Shown: positions 48,710-58,129, counted from the stretch's first letter. The stretch is DNA of 64,000 nt from Aquibacillus koreensis (GCF_025154055.1 NZ_JAOALK010000063.1:62001-126000); one strand, 5' to 3'. The notes: a model not told the origin generated them from the sequence alone. Made by a program: numbers and translations.

Positions 48710-50152
48710 TTGAATATACTTCCTTATATTTTAGGTTTTATTTTATGTTTTAACATTTTATTAGCATTGGCAATCGTTTTTTTAGAAAGAAAAAATGCTA
48801 CAGCAACATGGGCATGGTTAATGGTCTTATTATTTATTCCTGTAGTCGGATTCGTATTATATTTGATTTTCGGTAGAAAACTTAGTAACAAAACTATTTT
48901 CACATGGGATACCAAAAGTAGACTTGGTGTTAAGAAAGCTGTACAGATGCAACTCCGAGCCATTGAAAATGGGACATTGCAGATCAAAGAGCCGAATCTA
49001 AATAAGTATAAAGACTTGTTTTATTTGCATTTACGAAATGATGATGCGATTCTTACGCAAGATAATGAAGTGGAATTATTTACGGATGGACAAAAGAAAT
49101 TCCATGCACTGATGACCGACTTGGAGCAGGCAACCGATCATATTCATTTACTTTACTATATTGTTCGCAATGATCAATTAGGGGAAAGGATTGCGGAAAT
49201 CTTAATTAAAAAGGCGAAAGAAGGCGTCCAGGTCCGTGTTTTATTTGATGATATGGGCTCGAGAAGATTAAAGAAAAAGTTTATTAAAAAAATCCGGAAT
49301 GCTGGAGCGGAAGTGGAGTCATTTTTCCCACCACTAATTCCAAAATTGAATTTAAAAATTAACCATAGGAATCATCGTAAACTAGCAATCATTGATGGGA
49401 AAGTTGGATATATTGGTGGATTTAATATCGGGGATGAGTATTTGGGCTTCGATCATCGTTTTGGATACTGGCGTGACACGCACTTACGTGTAAAAGGGAG
49501 TGCGGTACATCATATGCAAACAAGGTTTATTTTAGACTGGAATCAAGCATCCCGTAATGATATCTTTTATGACGAACGATATTATGCAGCTGAACCTTCC
49601 GGCGATGTGGGTATGCAAATTGTATCAAGTGGTCCGGATTCAGAATGGGAACAAATAAAAAATGGCTACATTAAAATGATTATGGAAGCGGAAGAATATG
49701 TCTATATTCAAACACCGTATTTTATTCCTGACGAAAGCTTGGCTGACGCGCTGAAAATTGCAAGTCTTTCTGGGGTTGATGTAAGAATTATGATCCCTAA
49801 CAAGCCTGATCACCCATTTGTCTATTGGGCAACCTATTCTTACATAGGAGAATTATTAAAGGCTGGTGCATCCGCATATATTTATCAAAATGGATTTCTA
49901 CATGCAAAAACGATTGTGGTAGACGGAAAAATCGCTTCGGTAGGTACAGCCAACATTGATGTACGTAGTTTTCGGTTAAATTTCGAGGTCAATGCTTTTT
50001 TATATAGTGAGAAGCTTGCAAATGACCTGGTCAAGGAATTTAAAACAGATATTATGTATTCATCCCAATTAACCCTACCACTATATAAACAACGGTCATT
50101 AATGATTCGATTTAAGGAATCGGTCTCAAGGCTGATCTCGCCAATATTGTAA
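48710..50152 (+). CDS. cls: Cardiolipin synthase
   Basis: A 480-aa phospholipase D superfamily enzyme that joins two phosphatidylglycerols into cardiolipin. Two N-terminal helices (residues 4-20, 34-55) anchor it. The first HKD site is NHRNHRKLAIIDGK (about 220) with Arg in the place between the catalytic His and Lys, and the second is HAKTIVVDGKIASVGTANID (about 398-417). TTG start with AGGGGG about 8 nt upstream. ykhA follows after 21 nt and may be cotranscribed. Confidence 0.95.
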   Translation: MNILPYILGFILCFNILLALAIVFLERKNATATWAWLMVLLFIPVVGFVLYLIFGRKLSNKTIFTWDTKSRLGVKKAVQMQLRAIENGTLQIKEPNLNKYKDLFYLHLRNDDAILTQDNEVELFTDGQKKFHALMTDLEQATDHIHLLYYIVRNDQLGERIAEILIKKAKEGVQVRVLFDDMGSRRLKKKFIKKIRNAGAEVESFFPPLIPKLNLKINHRNHRKLAIIDGKVGYIGGFNIGDEYLGFDHRFGYWRDTHLRVKGSAVHHMQTRFILDWNQASRNDIFYDERYYAAEPSGDVGMQIVSSGPDSEWEQIKNGYIKMIMEAEEYVYIQTPYFIPDESLADALKIASLSGVDVRIMIPNKPDHPFVYWATYSYIGELLKAGASAYIYQNGFLHAKTIVVDGKIASVGTANIDVRSFRLNFEVNAFLYSEKLANDLVKEFKTDIMYSSQLTLPLYKQRSLMIRFKESVSRLISPIL

Positions 50153-50173
50153 TAGGAGAAAGTGAGGGGTTAA

Positions 50174-50701
50174 ATGGAGAAGAAACCATGTGTTGCATCA
50201 TTAACCGTGAAAAATTCATATGTACTTCCGCCAGACACGAATAGCTATGGCACCTTATTTGGTGGGAAATTAATGGCGCACATAGATGAGGTAGCGGCAA
50301 TAGCTGCAACACGGCATGCGAGAAAGACTGTAGTAACGGCATCAACGGATTCCGTTGATTTTCTGTACCCAGTTAAAGAAGGAGATACGATTTATCTAGA
50401 AGCAATTGTTACCTGGACACATCAAACATCAATGGAAGTGTTTGTCAAAGCAGTGACGGAGCACTTGATTTCTGGTGAGCGTAAAGTATGTGCAACGGCC
50501 TTTATCACGATGGTTGCACTAGATGAAAATAAAAAACCAACGACAGTTCCTGGTGTTTATCCTGAATCAGAAGAGGAAAAGATGCTCTTTGCAGGAGCGG
50601 AGAGACGAGCAGAAATAAGAAAAGAACGCAGGAAAAATTCTTGGAAAATGGCTAATGCTTTCGGAACGGCCTTTCCTTGGAATGAAAAAACGCGATTATA
50701 A
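50174..50701 (+). CDS. ykhA: Acyl-CoA thioesterase, hotdog fold
   Basis: A 175-aa BACH/YciA-type thioesterase. The hotdog domain (about 5-125) carries NSYGTLFGGKLMAHIDEVAA with the catalytic Asp, ASTDSVDFLYPVKEGD and the ATAFITMVALDE strand. The C-terminal tail of about 50 residues is charged, as in B. subtilis YkhA. It cleaves acyl-CoA; preferred chain length is not predictable. A terminator follows 60 nt after the stop. Confidence 0.88.
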   Translation: MEKKPCVASLTVKNSYVLPPDTNSYGTLFGGKLMAHIDEVAAIAATRHARKTVVTASTDSVDFLYPVKEGDTIYLEAIVTWTHQTSMEVFVKAVTEHLISGERKVCATAFITMVALDENKKPTTVPGVYPESEEEKMLFAGAERRAEIRKERRKNSWKMANAFGTAFPWNEKTRL

Positions 50702-50761
50702 TTGTTGTGATAAGGATCGATCGATGTCGCGTAACGTTTATTAAAATGTAACAAACTAGAG

Positions 50762-50802
50762 AAAAAGCTGAAAGGGATATTAATCTCGTTCAGCTTTTTT
50801 AA
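50762..50802 (+). terminator. Terminator after ykhA
   Basis: AAAAAGCTGAA and TTCAGCTTTTT pair across a 16-nt loop, followed by T. Its sequence closely matches the terminator at 51392. Confidence 0.88.
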
Positions 50803-50817
50803 AAAGGGATGATCATA

Positions 50818-51231
50818 ATGAGTGCAAATAGCAAGGTGCAGAAAGTATTTGAACAGTATCCAGTAGGCATTCAATCAAAGCTATTAAAACTTCGTCAATT
50901 TATCCTGGATACAGCAATAGAGACTGCAGGAGTTGGAAAAGTGGAAGAAGCACTAAAATGGGGTGAGCCTAGTTATATTGCAAAAAATGGGAGTACGATT
51001 AGAATAGGCTGGAAACCGTCAAAACCGGATCAATATGCTATGTACTTTATTTGCAATACCAACCTAGTTGATACATTTAGAGACGTTTATCCAGATTTAT
51101 TCAGCTATGAAGGGAATCGAGCAATTGTATTTTCGGAAAATGATGAAATTCCGGTCGTTGAATTAAAACAGTGTATTTCATTGGCACTCACTTACCATAC
51201 TCGAAAGCATCTGCCAATGCTAGGGATGTAA
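50818..51231 (+). CDS. DUF1801 family protein
   Basis: A 137-aa soluble protein of the YdhG-like DUF1801 family. It has the family blocks VEEALKWGEPSYIAKNGSTI (about 43-62), IGWKPSKPDQYAMYF and the C-terminal HTRKHLPMLG. Function is unknown; the fold is related to small phosphate-binding domains. ATG at 50818 is preferred because AAAGGG is about 9 nt away; the ATG at 50809 touches that site. Confidence 0.85.
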   Translation: MSANSKVQKVFEQYPVGIQSKLLKLRQFILDTAIETAGVGKVEEALKWGEPSYIAKNGSTIRIGWKPSKPDQYAMYFICNTNLVDTFRDVYPDLFSYEGNRAIVFSENDEIPVVELKQCISLALTYHTRKHLPMLGM

Positions 51232-51391
51232 AGTAAAAAGGATTGGTTCCACGGAGAAAGATCCACTAGTAGCGCAGTTGTTAGCGGTCCACCACAGGAA
51301 TTAGGTTGATTTTAAAACATGATTTTTCATAGAGCGTCTACAATTGGTGATATGTATTAATAGAGAAGCAAAGAATCATATAGAACTAGAC

Positions 51392-51430
51392 AAAAGGCTA
51401 AATGGGATACTAATGTCATTCAGCCTTTTG
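51392..51430. terminator. Terminator between DUF1801 and the methyltransferase
   Basis: AAAAGGCT-AATG and CATT-AGCCTTTT pair around a 12-nt loop. It can serve both convergent genes. Confidence 0.8.
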
Positions 51431-51446
51431 GAACTTGAAAAAAATT

Positions 51447-53045
51447 TTAACCACGCATCAATAAATCGGTAAATATTAGATTAAGTTCAACAACCGCTTT
51501 AGTGTGATCTTTCTCTGTCTGATGGATATGTTTTATTCTAATCTGTTGATACAATTCTCTAATAGCGTTTTTTATATCAGAGGGAATCATGTCTAAATCA
51601 ACAACCTCAGACTGATTTAAATCATTTGGTTCAAATTTCTTCAGACCCTTCCCATATTCTCGATGATATTGCTCAAGTAAGCTTTGGCAAATATCCGTCA
51701 TGAAAAACGCCATAAGTACTTCAAGATCATCACGATATTGAGGATGTACAAAAATGCAGTGGAAAGCAGTTAAATTCCGCACATTTGCCTCATTTCGAAT
51801 AAACTTTACTTTCCCGCGACTAAATACATTTACCAAGATGTCAGCAGGATTTCTCTTTTCATTTTTGTACCATGGCCTACGTTTTTTTGTTAAGAAACGC
51901 TCATGGTATCCTTGCTGTTCCCCGTGTTGAATGTATGTGTGAACATGGGGATCATCTGCATCCTCTTTTTTTATATCAAGCAAGTAAATCGGGGCATTCA
52001 TTTGTACTAATTCCTCAAAATCATCTTGTGTGAAAAAATGTTTCGCAAGTTGATGTGATTTTGTTACACAAGGCGATACATATTTTTGATCGATATGCCA
52101 TGTTTCAAGATCAGCTTCTGTTAAACAAAAAAAGTGATTGGCTCCCGTTGCAATTCCGCGGCTTACTTTGGCGAAGGTAGACAATGGTTTCGTGTTTTTA
52201 TAGATGGTATTTCCTTGTGTTTGGTAATACATACGCCATTTTTTATTGGGTTTTATTTGAATAGATGGAATACTAGTTCCGATCGGTTTATTCTCGTAGT
52301 AGTTAATCAGGTGCTGTTTTAGTATAGGTAGTTCCGTTTGATTGGTTAGATGAACAAACTCGGTTTCCTCCACTTGCTTGGCATTGTCAAAGAAAAATAA
52401 CGCGGAGGTTGTTACTGCGTCATCAAACCAATTTAAATGGAAGTCTGCAATCACTACAAGGTGTAGGTTTGCTTTCTTTAACATATATTCTTTTATAATC
52501 TCACCATAATCTGCATGTAAAAAGTCAGAAGGAATAATAAAAGCAGCCCGACCTTTTTCACTTAGCTGGTGCAATGCTTTGATTAGGAAAAAGGCATACA
52601 GATTAGTTGCACCGGATAGCTTTAACCCAAGTTTGTCCTGAAATAAATTAAGGTACTTCTGTTTGTCTTTAAATTCTCTAAATCGAATATAGGGAGGATT
52701 GCATACAATACCGTCATATTGTTTGTTCCAGTCACTAGTAAGATAGTCTTTGTGGATTAAGTTTAGGGAAGAATGATCACTTAATGCGTCTTCGGCAAAT
52801 TGAAGTAGCTCCTCGTCGATATCATAGCCATCAACAGGTAATACATGTGGAAGAGGGGATACTAAAGAACCGTACCCGATCGCAGGGTCTAACACATTTG
52901 TTATGGGAGAAGATGTAGTGGTGAGCCATAATCCGAGAATTTCTGAAATAAAAGAAGGTGTGAAGAATTGCCCTTTTTGTTTTCGGTCCATGATTGATTT
53001 TTGTTTTAATACTTGTTGTTCTAGTTCAGACAGAAAATTGTCCAT
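51447..53045 (-). CDS. Solitary gamma-class adenine-specific DNA methyltransferase
   Basis: A 532-aa N6-adenine methyltransferase of the Eco57I/TaqI type. Order is X (KQKGQFFTP about 23), I (NVLDPAIGYGS about 50-60, SAM binding), IV (NPPY at 115-118, catalytic). The C-terminal half (about 240-530) carries the target-recognition region, with VSRGIATGANHFF at its start. No nuclease motif is seen in it and no restriction gene is adjacent, so it is either a solitary epigenetic methylase or a remnant. ATG at 53045 has AAGGTGG 8 nt upstream; the upstream GTG is inside that site. Confidence 0.85.
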   Translation of the reverse strand: MDNFLSELEQQVLKQKSIMDRKQKGQFFTPSFISEILGLWLTTTSSPITNVLDPAIGYGSLVSPLPHVLPVDGYDIDEELLQFAEDALSDHSSLNLIHKDYLTSDWNKQYDGIVCNPPYIRFREFKDKQKYLNLFQDKLGLKLSGATNLYAFFLIKALHQLSEKGRAAFIIPSDFLHADYGEIIKEYMLKKANLHLVVIADFHLNWFDDAVTTSALFFFDNAKQVEETEFVHLTNQTELPILKQHLINYYENKPIGTSIPSIQIKPNKKWRMYYQTQGNTIYKNTKPLSTFAKVSRGIATGANHFFCLTEADLETWHIDQKYVSPCVTKSHQLAKHFFTQDDFEELVQMNAPIYLLDIKKEDADDPHVHTYIQHGEQQGYHERFLTKKRRPWYKNEKRNPADILVNVFSRGKVKFIRNEANVRNLTAFHCIFVHPQYRDDLEVLMAFFMTDICQSLLEQYHREYGKGLKKFEPNDLNQSEVVDLDMIPSDIKNAIRELYQQIRIKHIHQTEKDHTKAVVELNLIFTDLLMRG

Positions 53046-53067
53046 ATTGTAGCCCACCTTCTAAAAT

Positions 53068-53100
53068 GAAAAGACCGCTCACTTTTTGTTCAGGAGCGGT
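53068..53100 (-). terminator. Terminator of the HxlR gene
   Basis: On the minus strand ACCGCTC and GAGCGGT pair around a 13-nt loop, followed by CTTTTC. It overlaps the first base after the stop codon. Confidence 0.8.
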
Positions 53101-53435
53101 TACGGTTTCGTGTTTTCATCTTCCAATTCTTGTTCCGTTATCCAACCTTCTGACCATGTTTGTATTTCCTTGATCACAGGTTCTAATGCTCGGCCTTTAT
53201 CTGTTAATATATATTCAATTCGAACAGGAAATTCGGAGTAAACTCTACGTTCGATTATTTCTTCTTTTTCTAGCATTTTCAAACGCTCTGATAATAATCT
53301 ACCACTCACTGGCAATTCTGATTCCATTTCAGAGAAGCGTTTCGAGCCCTCAAGCAGTTCAAATAAAATCAAACCAACCCAGCGCTTACTAAAAAGCTGC
53401 ATGGCCTTCTCAAATCGCGGACACAACTCTTTCAT
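53100..53435 (-). CDS. HxlR-family regulator, CatR-like
   Basis: A 111-aa winged-helix regulator of the HxlR family: CPRFEKAMQLFSKRWVGLIL (5-24), GSKRFSEMESELP, SGRLLSERLKMLEKEEII (44-61) and YILTDKGRAL (75-84). An N-terminal cysteine (Cys5) matches the redox-sensing Cys of YodB/CatR/HypR that respond to quinones. It is divergent from a catE-type gene with a palindrome between them, as in the CatR-controlled system, so it is probably the repressor of that gene. No catD homologue is present here. Confidence 0.88.
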   Translation of the reverse strand: MKELCPRFEKAMQLFSKRWVGLILFELLEGSKRFSEMESELPVSGRLLSERLKMLEKEEIIERRVYSEFPVRIEYILTDKGRALEPVIKEIQTWSEGWITEQELEDENTKP

Positions 53436-53500
53436 TTCGCATTCACCCCTCTTTTCTATCTTATCATACCTTATCGTTTAGGAAGGTAGAAATTCTTTGT

Positions 53501-53543
53501 TATAATAGAATTACGAAATTACACTAACTTACTTAAAGTAAGT
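53501..53543. promoter_or_regulatory. Promoter -10 and palindromic operator for catE
   Basis: TATAAT (53501-53506) is followed 20 bp later by ACTTACTTAAAGTAAGT (53527-53543), two perfect 8-bp arms around one base. The palindrome lies between the promoter and the ribosome site of catE, suitable for repression by the divergent HxlR protein. Confidence 0.75.
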
Positions 53544-53583
53544 AATAATAAAATTTTATCATAAAAGAAGGGGTTAAGTAAAT

Positions 53584-54405
53584 ATGACGGCATATAAGTT
53601 GGAGCAGTTTCAGATTAATCACATTGACCTAGTTATATCTAACTTGGAAAAATCGATTGCATTTTATACAGATATCTTGGGTTTTTCTCTGTTAAAGAAA
53701 TCAGATAAAGAAGCGGATTTAGGCATAAAGGATGGACACGTTCTTGTTCATCTGATCGAAAATAGCAACGCATTGCCACCATCTAAACAGTACACGGGGC
53801 TCTATCACTATGCAATTTTACTCCCTAGTCGCGGACACCTTGCTTCCTTTCTCAAACATATGATAGAAACAGGCTATCCTTTAGTCGGTGCATCTGACCA
53901 CCTAGTAAGCGAAGCGATTTATTTACAGGATCCAGATGACATCGGAATTGAAGTCTATGTCGACCGTCCTAAGGAGAGTTGGCGTTATCAAGGTGATCAA
54001 ATTGAGATGGCCACCATTCCATTAAATGTCGATGATCTTATGAAGCATTATCAAGAAAAGTGGACGTCATTCCCTAGCGGCACCATGATCGGTCACTTGC
54101 ATTTTTATGTGAACAGTGTAAAGAAAGCCAATGCGTTCTACATCGACAAGCTTGGACTGTCATCTATGCTTTCGTTTGGGGAACAAGTATCATTTGTATC
54201 TGCAGAAGGATATCACCACCACCTAGGTTTAAACACATGGCGAGGGACCAACACGGAGCCTCCGGCGGGTGACGTAATTGGATTAACTAAAGCCCACATA
54301 ACAGTGAGTGACAATGATGCAGAGTATCTAGTGGAAGAAGACCTGCTAGACCAAAACAACAATGAAATTACAGATCCATTTGGAGTGAAGTACAAAGTTA
54401 ATTAG
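53584..54405 (+). CDS. catE: CatE-like glyoxalase/extradiol dioxygenase
   Basis: A 273-aa two-module VOC-fold protein resembling B. subtilis CatE (YfiE), a catechol-2,3-dioxygenase. Module 1 has NHIDLVISNLEKSIAFYTDI (12-31); metal ligand candidates are His13 and the GIEVYVDRP block (about 119). Module 2 has MIGHLHFYV (about 161), SAEGYHHHLGLNTW (about 203). It probably opens catechol rings or detoxifies quinone-related compounds. AGAAGGGGTTAAG lies before the ATG. Confidence 0.85.
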   Translation: MTAYKLEQFQINHIDLVISNLEKSIAFYTDILGFSLLKKSDKEADLGIKDGHVLVHLIENSNALPPSKQYTGLYHYAILLPSRGHLASFLKHMIETGYPLVGASDHLVSEAIYLQDPDDIGIEVYVDRPKESWRYQGDQIEMATIPLNVDDLMKHYQEKWTSFPSGTMIGHLHFYVNSVKKANAFYIDKLGLSSMLSFGEQVSFVSAEGYHHHLGLNTWRGTNTEPPAGDVIGLTKAHITVSDNDAEYLVEEDLLDQNNNEITDPFGVKYKVN

Positions 54406-54449
54406 TTCGCATTGGACAGAGGGGTTTGATACTTGTTTAGATTGGTATT

Positions 54450-54492
54450 AAAAAGGTGTGTAATCTGACGGTAGATGAGACACACCTTTTTC
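54450..54492 (+). terminator. Terminator of catE
   Basis: AAAAAGGTGTGT and ACACACCTTTTT form a perfect 12-bp stem with an 18-nt loop. Confidence 0.88.
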
Positions 54493-54605
54493 CTGTGGTT
54501 TGAGTTTTGAACGAAGTCTATTAGGTCGCATAGATCTATGGGGTTTATGGGGGGATTTTGGTTTTGCTCTAATACTTTATTTGAAACAGGAGTCTGCTCA
54601 GCCTC

Positions 54606-54744
54606 TTTTGACAGTTCAATCGTGATCTGGGAGTCTTATCTGTCAAAACCGCATCTTATTTGGCAGTTCAATCGTGATTCGGAAGTCTTAACTGTCAAAA
54701 CTGCATCTTATTTGGCAGTTCAATCTTGATCCGAGGGTTTAATC
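54606..54744. repeat. 52-bp tandem palindromic repeat array 3, about 2.7 units
   Basis: The phrase GGCAGTTCAATC (or GACAGTTCAATC) recurs at 54612, 54664 and 54716, exactly 52 bp apart. Arms TTTTGACAG (54606-54614) and CTGTCAAAA (54640-54648) are inverted, and the next unit begins TTTGGCAG. Sequence is unrelated to arrays 1 and 2 but period and alternating arms are the same. Confidence 0.88.
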
Positions 54745-54913
54745 AGTATAGTCATATACTTCAAATCCAACAGTTTCACCCTTCCCAAGAATACCTAACG
54801 CGCTAATCCTTTCTCCCCACAAATTCAAACAAAACCTACCACATAGTTTTCAACTCCCCTCCATTTGCTTTATACTATGAAGGGAGCAAGAGCCAAAGCG
54901 AAAGGTGAAGCAT

Positions 54914-56803
54914 ATGACTATTTTATCTGTAGAAAATTTATATAAATCGTATGGAGAGAAAGTGCTTTTTGATTCCATTACGTTTAGCATTACTGCTAAA
55001 GAAAGAATTGGGTTAATAGGTGTAAATGGTACCGGCAAATCTACGTTGCTTAAAGTACTTGCTGGCATCGAGTCATCAGAAGCAGGGACGATCAAGCATG
55101 CCAATGATTTCCGAGTGGAGTATTTGAGCCAAGAGCCTGAACTAGACCACAACCTGACTGTTTTTGAGCAAATTTATTATGGCGACTCCCCGATTATGGT
55201 AGCCATGCGTAATTATGAACGAACATTAATGGAGCTTGAGCAAAGCCCAGAAGATCCTTCTATACAAAAAAAGCAATTAGCAGCACAACAACAAATGGAC
55301 CAGCTCGAAGCATGGGATGCGAATACCACTGCAAAAACGATTCTGACCAGATTAGGGGTTACGTCTTTTGACAAAATAGCTGGTGAATTATCAGGTGGTC
55401 AGAAAAAACGCGTGGCTATTGCACGTGCACTAATTCAGCCAGCAGACTTATTGATTTTAGATGAGCCAACAAACCATTTAGATAATCAAACGATTGATTG
55501 GTTAGAAAGTTACATACCACAATACAAGGGTTCGATTATCCTTGTAACGCACGATCGATATTTTCTAAATCGAATTACGAATAAAATCTATGAACTAGAT
55601 AAAGGAAATCTATATCAATATGAAGGCAATTATGAAACATTTTTGGAGAAAAAAGCAGAGCGAGAAGAATTAGAAATACAAAATGAACAGAAGCACAAAA
55701 ACACGTTAAAAAGAGAATTAGAATGGCTAAGACGTGGTGCTAAAGCAAGAACAACAAAGCAAAAAGCTAGAATCGAACGTGCGGAACAATTAAAAGAGAA
55801 AACGTTTGATACCGTTAAGCAAGATCTTGATTTCCAGATTGGTTCCACGCGCTTAGGTAATAAAGTAATAGAATTAGAAGGAATCGGAAAATCCTTTCAA
55901 GGCACATCGTTAATCAAAGACTTTAGTTTTCTAATCACACCAAACGACCGAATTGGGATTATCGGGCCAAATGGTAGTGGTAAATCTACTTTACTGAATA
56001 TCATGGCGGAGCGTATTCAGCCAGATACAGGGACTTTAGATAAAGGTGAAACGGTTAAAATTGGGTACTACACACAGGATCACTCGGAAATGGATGAGGA
56101 CTTAAAAATCATCGATTACATTCGAGAAGAAGCGGAAGTCGTTCATACCGCAAAAGGAGACGTTATTACAGCAGAGCAAATGCTCGAAAGATTTCTGTTT
56201 CCGAGGTCGCAGCAATGGACCTACATCCGTAAACTTTCCGGTGGGGAAAGAAGAAGGTTATATCTTTTACGCGTGTTAATGGGTGAACCAAACGTACTAT
56301 TTTTAGATGAGCCGACAAATGACCTTGATACACAAACATTGGGTGTATTAGAGGATTATTTAGATCAATTCCCGGGCGTGGTAATTACCGTTTCCCACGA
56401 TCGTTATTTCCTTGACCGCGTAGTAGATCAGTTAATAGCATTCGAACACGGGCAGATCAAACCGTTTTATGGAAATTACTCGGAATATTTAGAGCAAGTT
56501 GTTTTACCAGAAAAACAAGAACAAAGTAAAGCATCGAAAAAGCAAGCGGAACAGGCAAAACCTAAACGCAAAAAACTATCCTATAAAGATCAAAAAGATT
56601 GGGAAACGATTGAAGATACGATTACTGCATTAGAACAAAAATTAGAGAACATGGAACAACTTATTGCAGATGCCGGAAGTGATCTAGGAAAAGTGACAGA
56701 CTTATACAAAGAGCAGAGCCAAGTCGAGCAAGAGTTAGAAGCTGCGATGGAACGATGGACGGAACTATCCTTATTGGTAGAAGAAATAGAAAATAGTAAA
56801 TAA
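54914..56803 (+). CDS. yfmR: ABC-F family ATPase, YfmR/Uup type
   Basis: A 629-aa soluble twin-ABC protein. Domain 1: Walker A GVNGTGKST (about 36), LSGGQKKRVA, LLILDEPTNHLD. Domain 2: GPNGSGKST (about 353), LSGGERRR, LFLDEPTNDLD. The linker between domains is rich in Arg/Lys (ELEWLRRGAKARTTKQKARI, about 260). A C-terminal coiled coil (about 545-629) identifies the Uup/YfmR subfamily and length matches YfmR (629 aa). It relieves ribosome stalling, overlapping with EF-P in B. subtilis. AAAGGTG precedes the ATG at 54914. Confidence 0.93.
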   Translation: MTILSVENLYKSYGEKVLFDSITFSITAKERIGLIGVNGTGKSTLLKVLAGIESSEAGTIKHANDFRVEYLSQEPELDHNLTVFEQIYYGDSPIMVAMRNYERTLMELEQSPEDPSIQKKQLAAQQQMDQLEAWDANTTAKTILTRLGVTSFDKIAGELSGGQKKRVAIARALIQPADLLILDEPTNHLDNQTIDWLESYIPQYKGSIILVTHDRYFLNRITNKIYELDKGNLYQYEGNYETFLEKKAEREELEIQNEQKHKNTLKRELEWLRRGAKARTTKQKARIERAEQLKEKTFDTVKQDLDFQIGSTRLGNKVIELEGIGKSFQGTSLIKDFSFLITPNDRIGIIGPNGSGKSTLLNIMAERIQPDTGTLDKGETVKIGYYTQDHSEMDEDLKIIDYIREEAEVVHTAKGDVITAEQMLERFLFPRSQQWTYIRKLSGGERRRLYLLRVLMGEPNVLFLDEPTNDLDTQTLGVLEDYLDQFPGVVITVSHDRYFLDRVVDQLIAFEHGQIKPFYGNYSEYLEQVVLPEKQEQSKASKKQAEQAKPKRKKLSYKDQKDWETIEDTITALEQKLENMEQLIADAGSDLGKVTDLYKEQSQVEQELEAAMERWTELSLLVEEIENSK

Positions 56804-56887
56804 AAGGTAAAAATATTTTGTTAATTGTACACATTATGGAATAATAAACAAGAGAGAAAAAAGTGATACATAATTGGAGGGAATGTC

Positions 56888-58129
56888 ATGGCAGAGAAGC
56901 AAATGTTAGAAAAGTATGCAGAGTTAGCTTTGCGTACGGGAATTAATTTACAGGAAGGTCAACCTTTAATCATTAACTCATCAATTGAAGGTGCGGACTT
57001 TACTAGAATCGTTGTAAAAAAAGCATATGAACTTGGTGCGAAAAATGTACATGTCGTATGGAGTGATGATGCGCTTACGTTATTAAAGTACCAAAACGTA
57101 TCGGATGAAGTACTAACAAATATCCCTGAATGGCAAATAGAACAATATCTAAGCTTTGCCAAAGAAGGTGCAGGACTTCTTTCCATCCGCGCTACAAACC
57201 CTGACTTACTGAAAGATGTGGACCCGAGCAAGGTTGCTAAAGCAACAAAAGCTAGTGCAGAAGCGATGAAGGAATTAAGAAAATACACAATGAACGATCG
57301 AATTCCTTGGTCAATCGTTTCGATTCCATTGAAAGATTGGTCGAAAAAGATCTTCCCAGACAAAACAGAGGAAGAAGCAATCGAAGCCCATTGGGAGCAA
57401 ATATTTAAGATTGTCCGTGTTGATAAAGAAGATCCAGTTGCAGCATGGGATGAGCATAACGCTATCTTAAAAAATGCTAGAGAATTCTTAAATAAAAAGA
57501 ACTACAAAAAGCTTGTATTTAAAGCACCTGGCACAGATATCGAATTTGAATTACCACAAGGTCATATTTGGAAAGGCGGCGCAGCGAAAACAGAAGCGGG
57601 CCGTGACTTTAATCCAAACATGCCAACGGAAGAAGTATTCACAATGCCACACAAATATGGTGTAAATGGTACAGTTGCAAGCACGAAACCATTAATCTAT
57701 GGTGGTAATGTAATCGACAACTTTAGCCTTACGTTTAAAGATGGAAAAGTAGTTGATTTTAAAGCAGAGCAAGGCTATGACACATTAAAACATTTATTAG
57801 ATACAGATGAAGGAGCACGTCGTTTAGGAGAATTAGCGCTTGTTCCGCATGAATCACCAGTATCGCAGTCAGGGTTAATTTTTTATAACACGTTATATGA
57901 TGAAAATGCATCTTGTCATATTGCTTTAGGGAAAGCATACCCAACCAACATGGAAGGTGGTTCTTCGATGAATGAAGAAGAACTAGACAAACACGGCGTA
58001 AACGATAGTTTAACACATGTGGACTTCATGATTGGTTCAGCAGACCTAGATATTGACGGTGTAACAGAAGACGGTAAATCAGAAGCAGTATTCCGCAAAG
58101 GCACATGGACACTAGACTTCACCAAATAA
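56888..58129 (+). CDS. M29 family aminopeptidase (AmpS-like)
   Basis: A 413-aa metallo-aminopeptidase of family M29 (AmpS, PepS, AmpT). Family blocks are GINLQEGQPLIINSSIEG (19-36), VHVVWSDDALTLLKY, the charged FNPNMPTEEVFTMPHKYGV region (about 239, metal-site Glu), NTLYDENASCHIALGKAYP (about 337, with His and Glu/Asp ligands) and HVDFMIGSADLDIDG (about 380). It removes N-terminal residues from peptides in the cytosol. TTGGAGGGAATGTC precedes the ATG. Confidence 0.94.
   Translation: MAEKQMLEKYAELALRTGINLQEGQPLIINSSIEGADFTRIVVKKAYELGAKNVHVVWSDDALTLLKYQNVSDEVLTNIPEWQIEQYLSFAKEGAGLLSIRATNPDLLKDVDPSKVAKATKASAEAMKELRKYTMNDRIPWSIVSIPLKDWSKKIFPDKTEEEAIEAHWEQIFKIVRVDKEDPVAAWDEHNAILKNAREFLNKKNYKKLVFKAPGTDIEFELPQGHIWKGGAAKTEAGRDFNPNMPTEEVFTMPHKYGVNGTVASTKPLIYGGNVIDNFSLTFKDGKVVDFKAEQGYDTLKHLLDTDEGARRLGELALVPHESPVSQSGLIFYNTLYDENASCHIALGKAYPTNMEGGSSMNEEELDKHGVNDSLTHVDFMIGSADLDIDGVTEDGKSEAVFRKGTWTLDFTK

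Noticed and set aside
51447-53057. Type IIG restriction-modification enzyme
   Set aside because: At 532 residues the protein lacks an N-terminal nuclease domain or PD-ExK motif, so only the methyltransferase call is kept.
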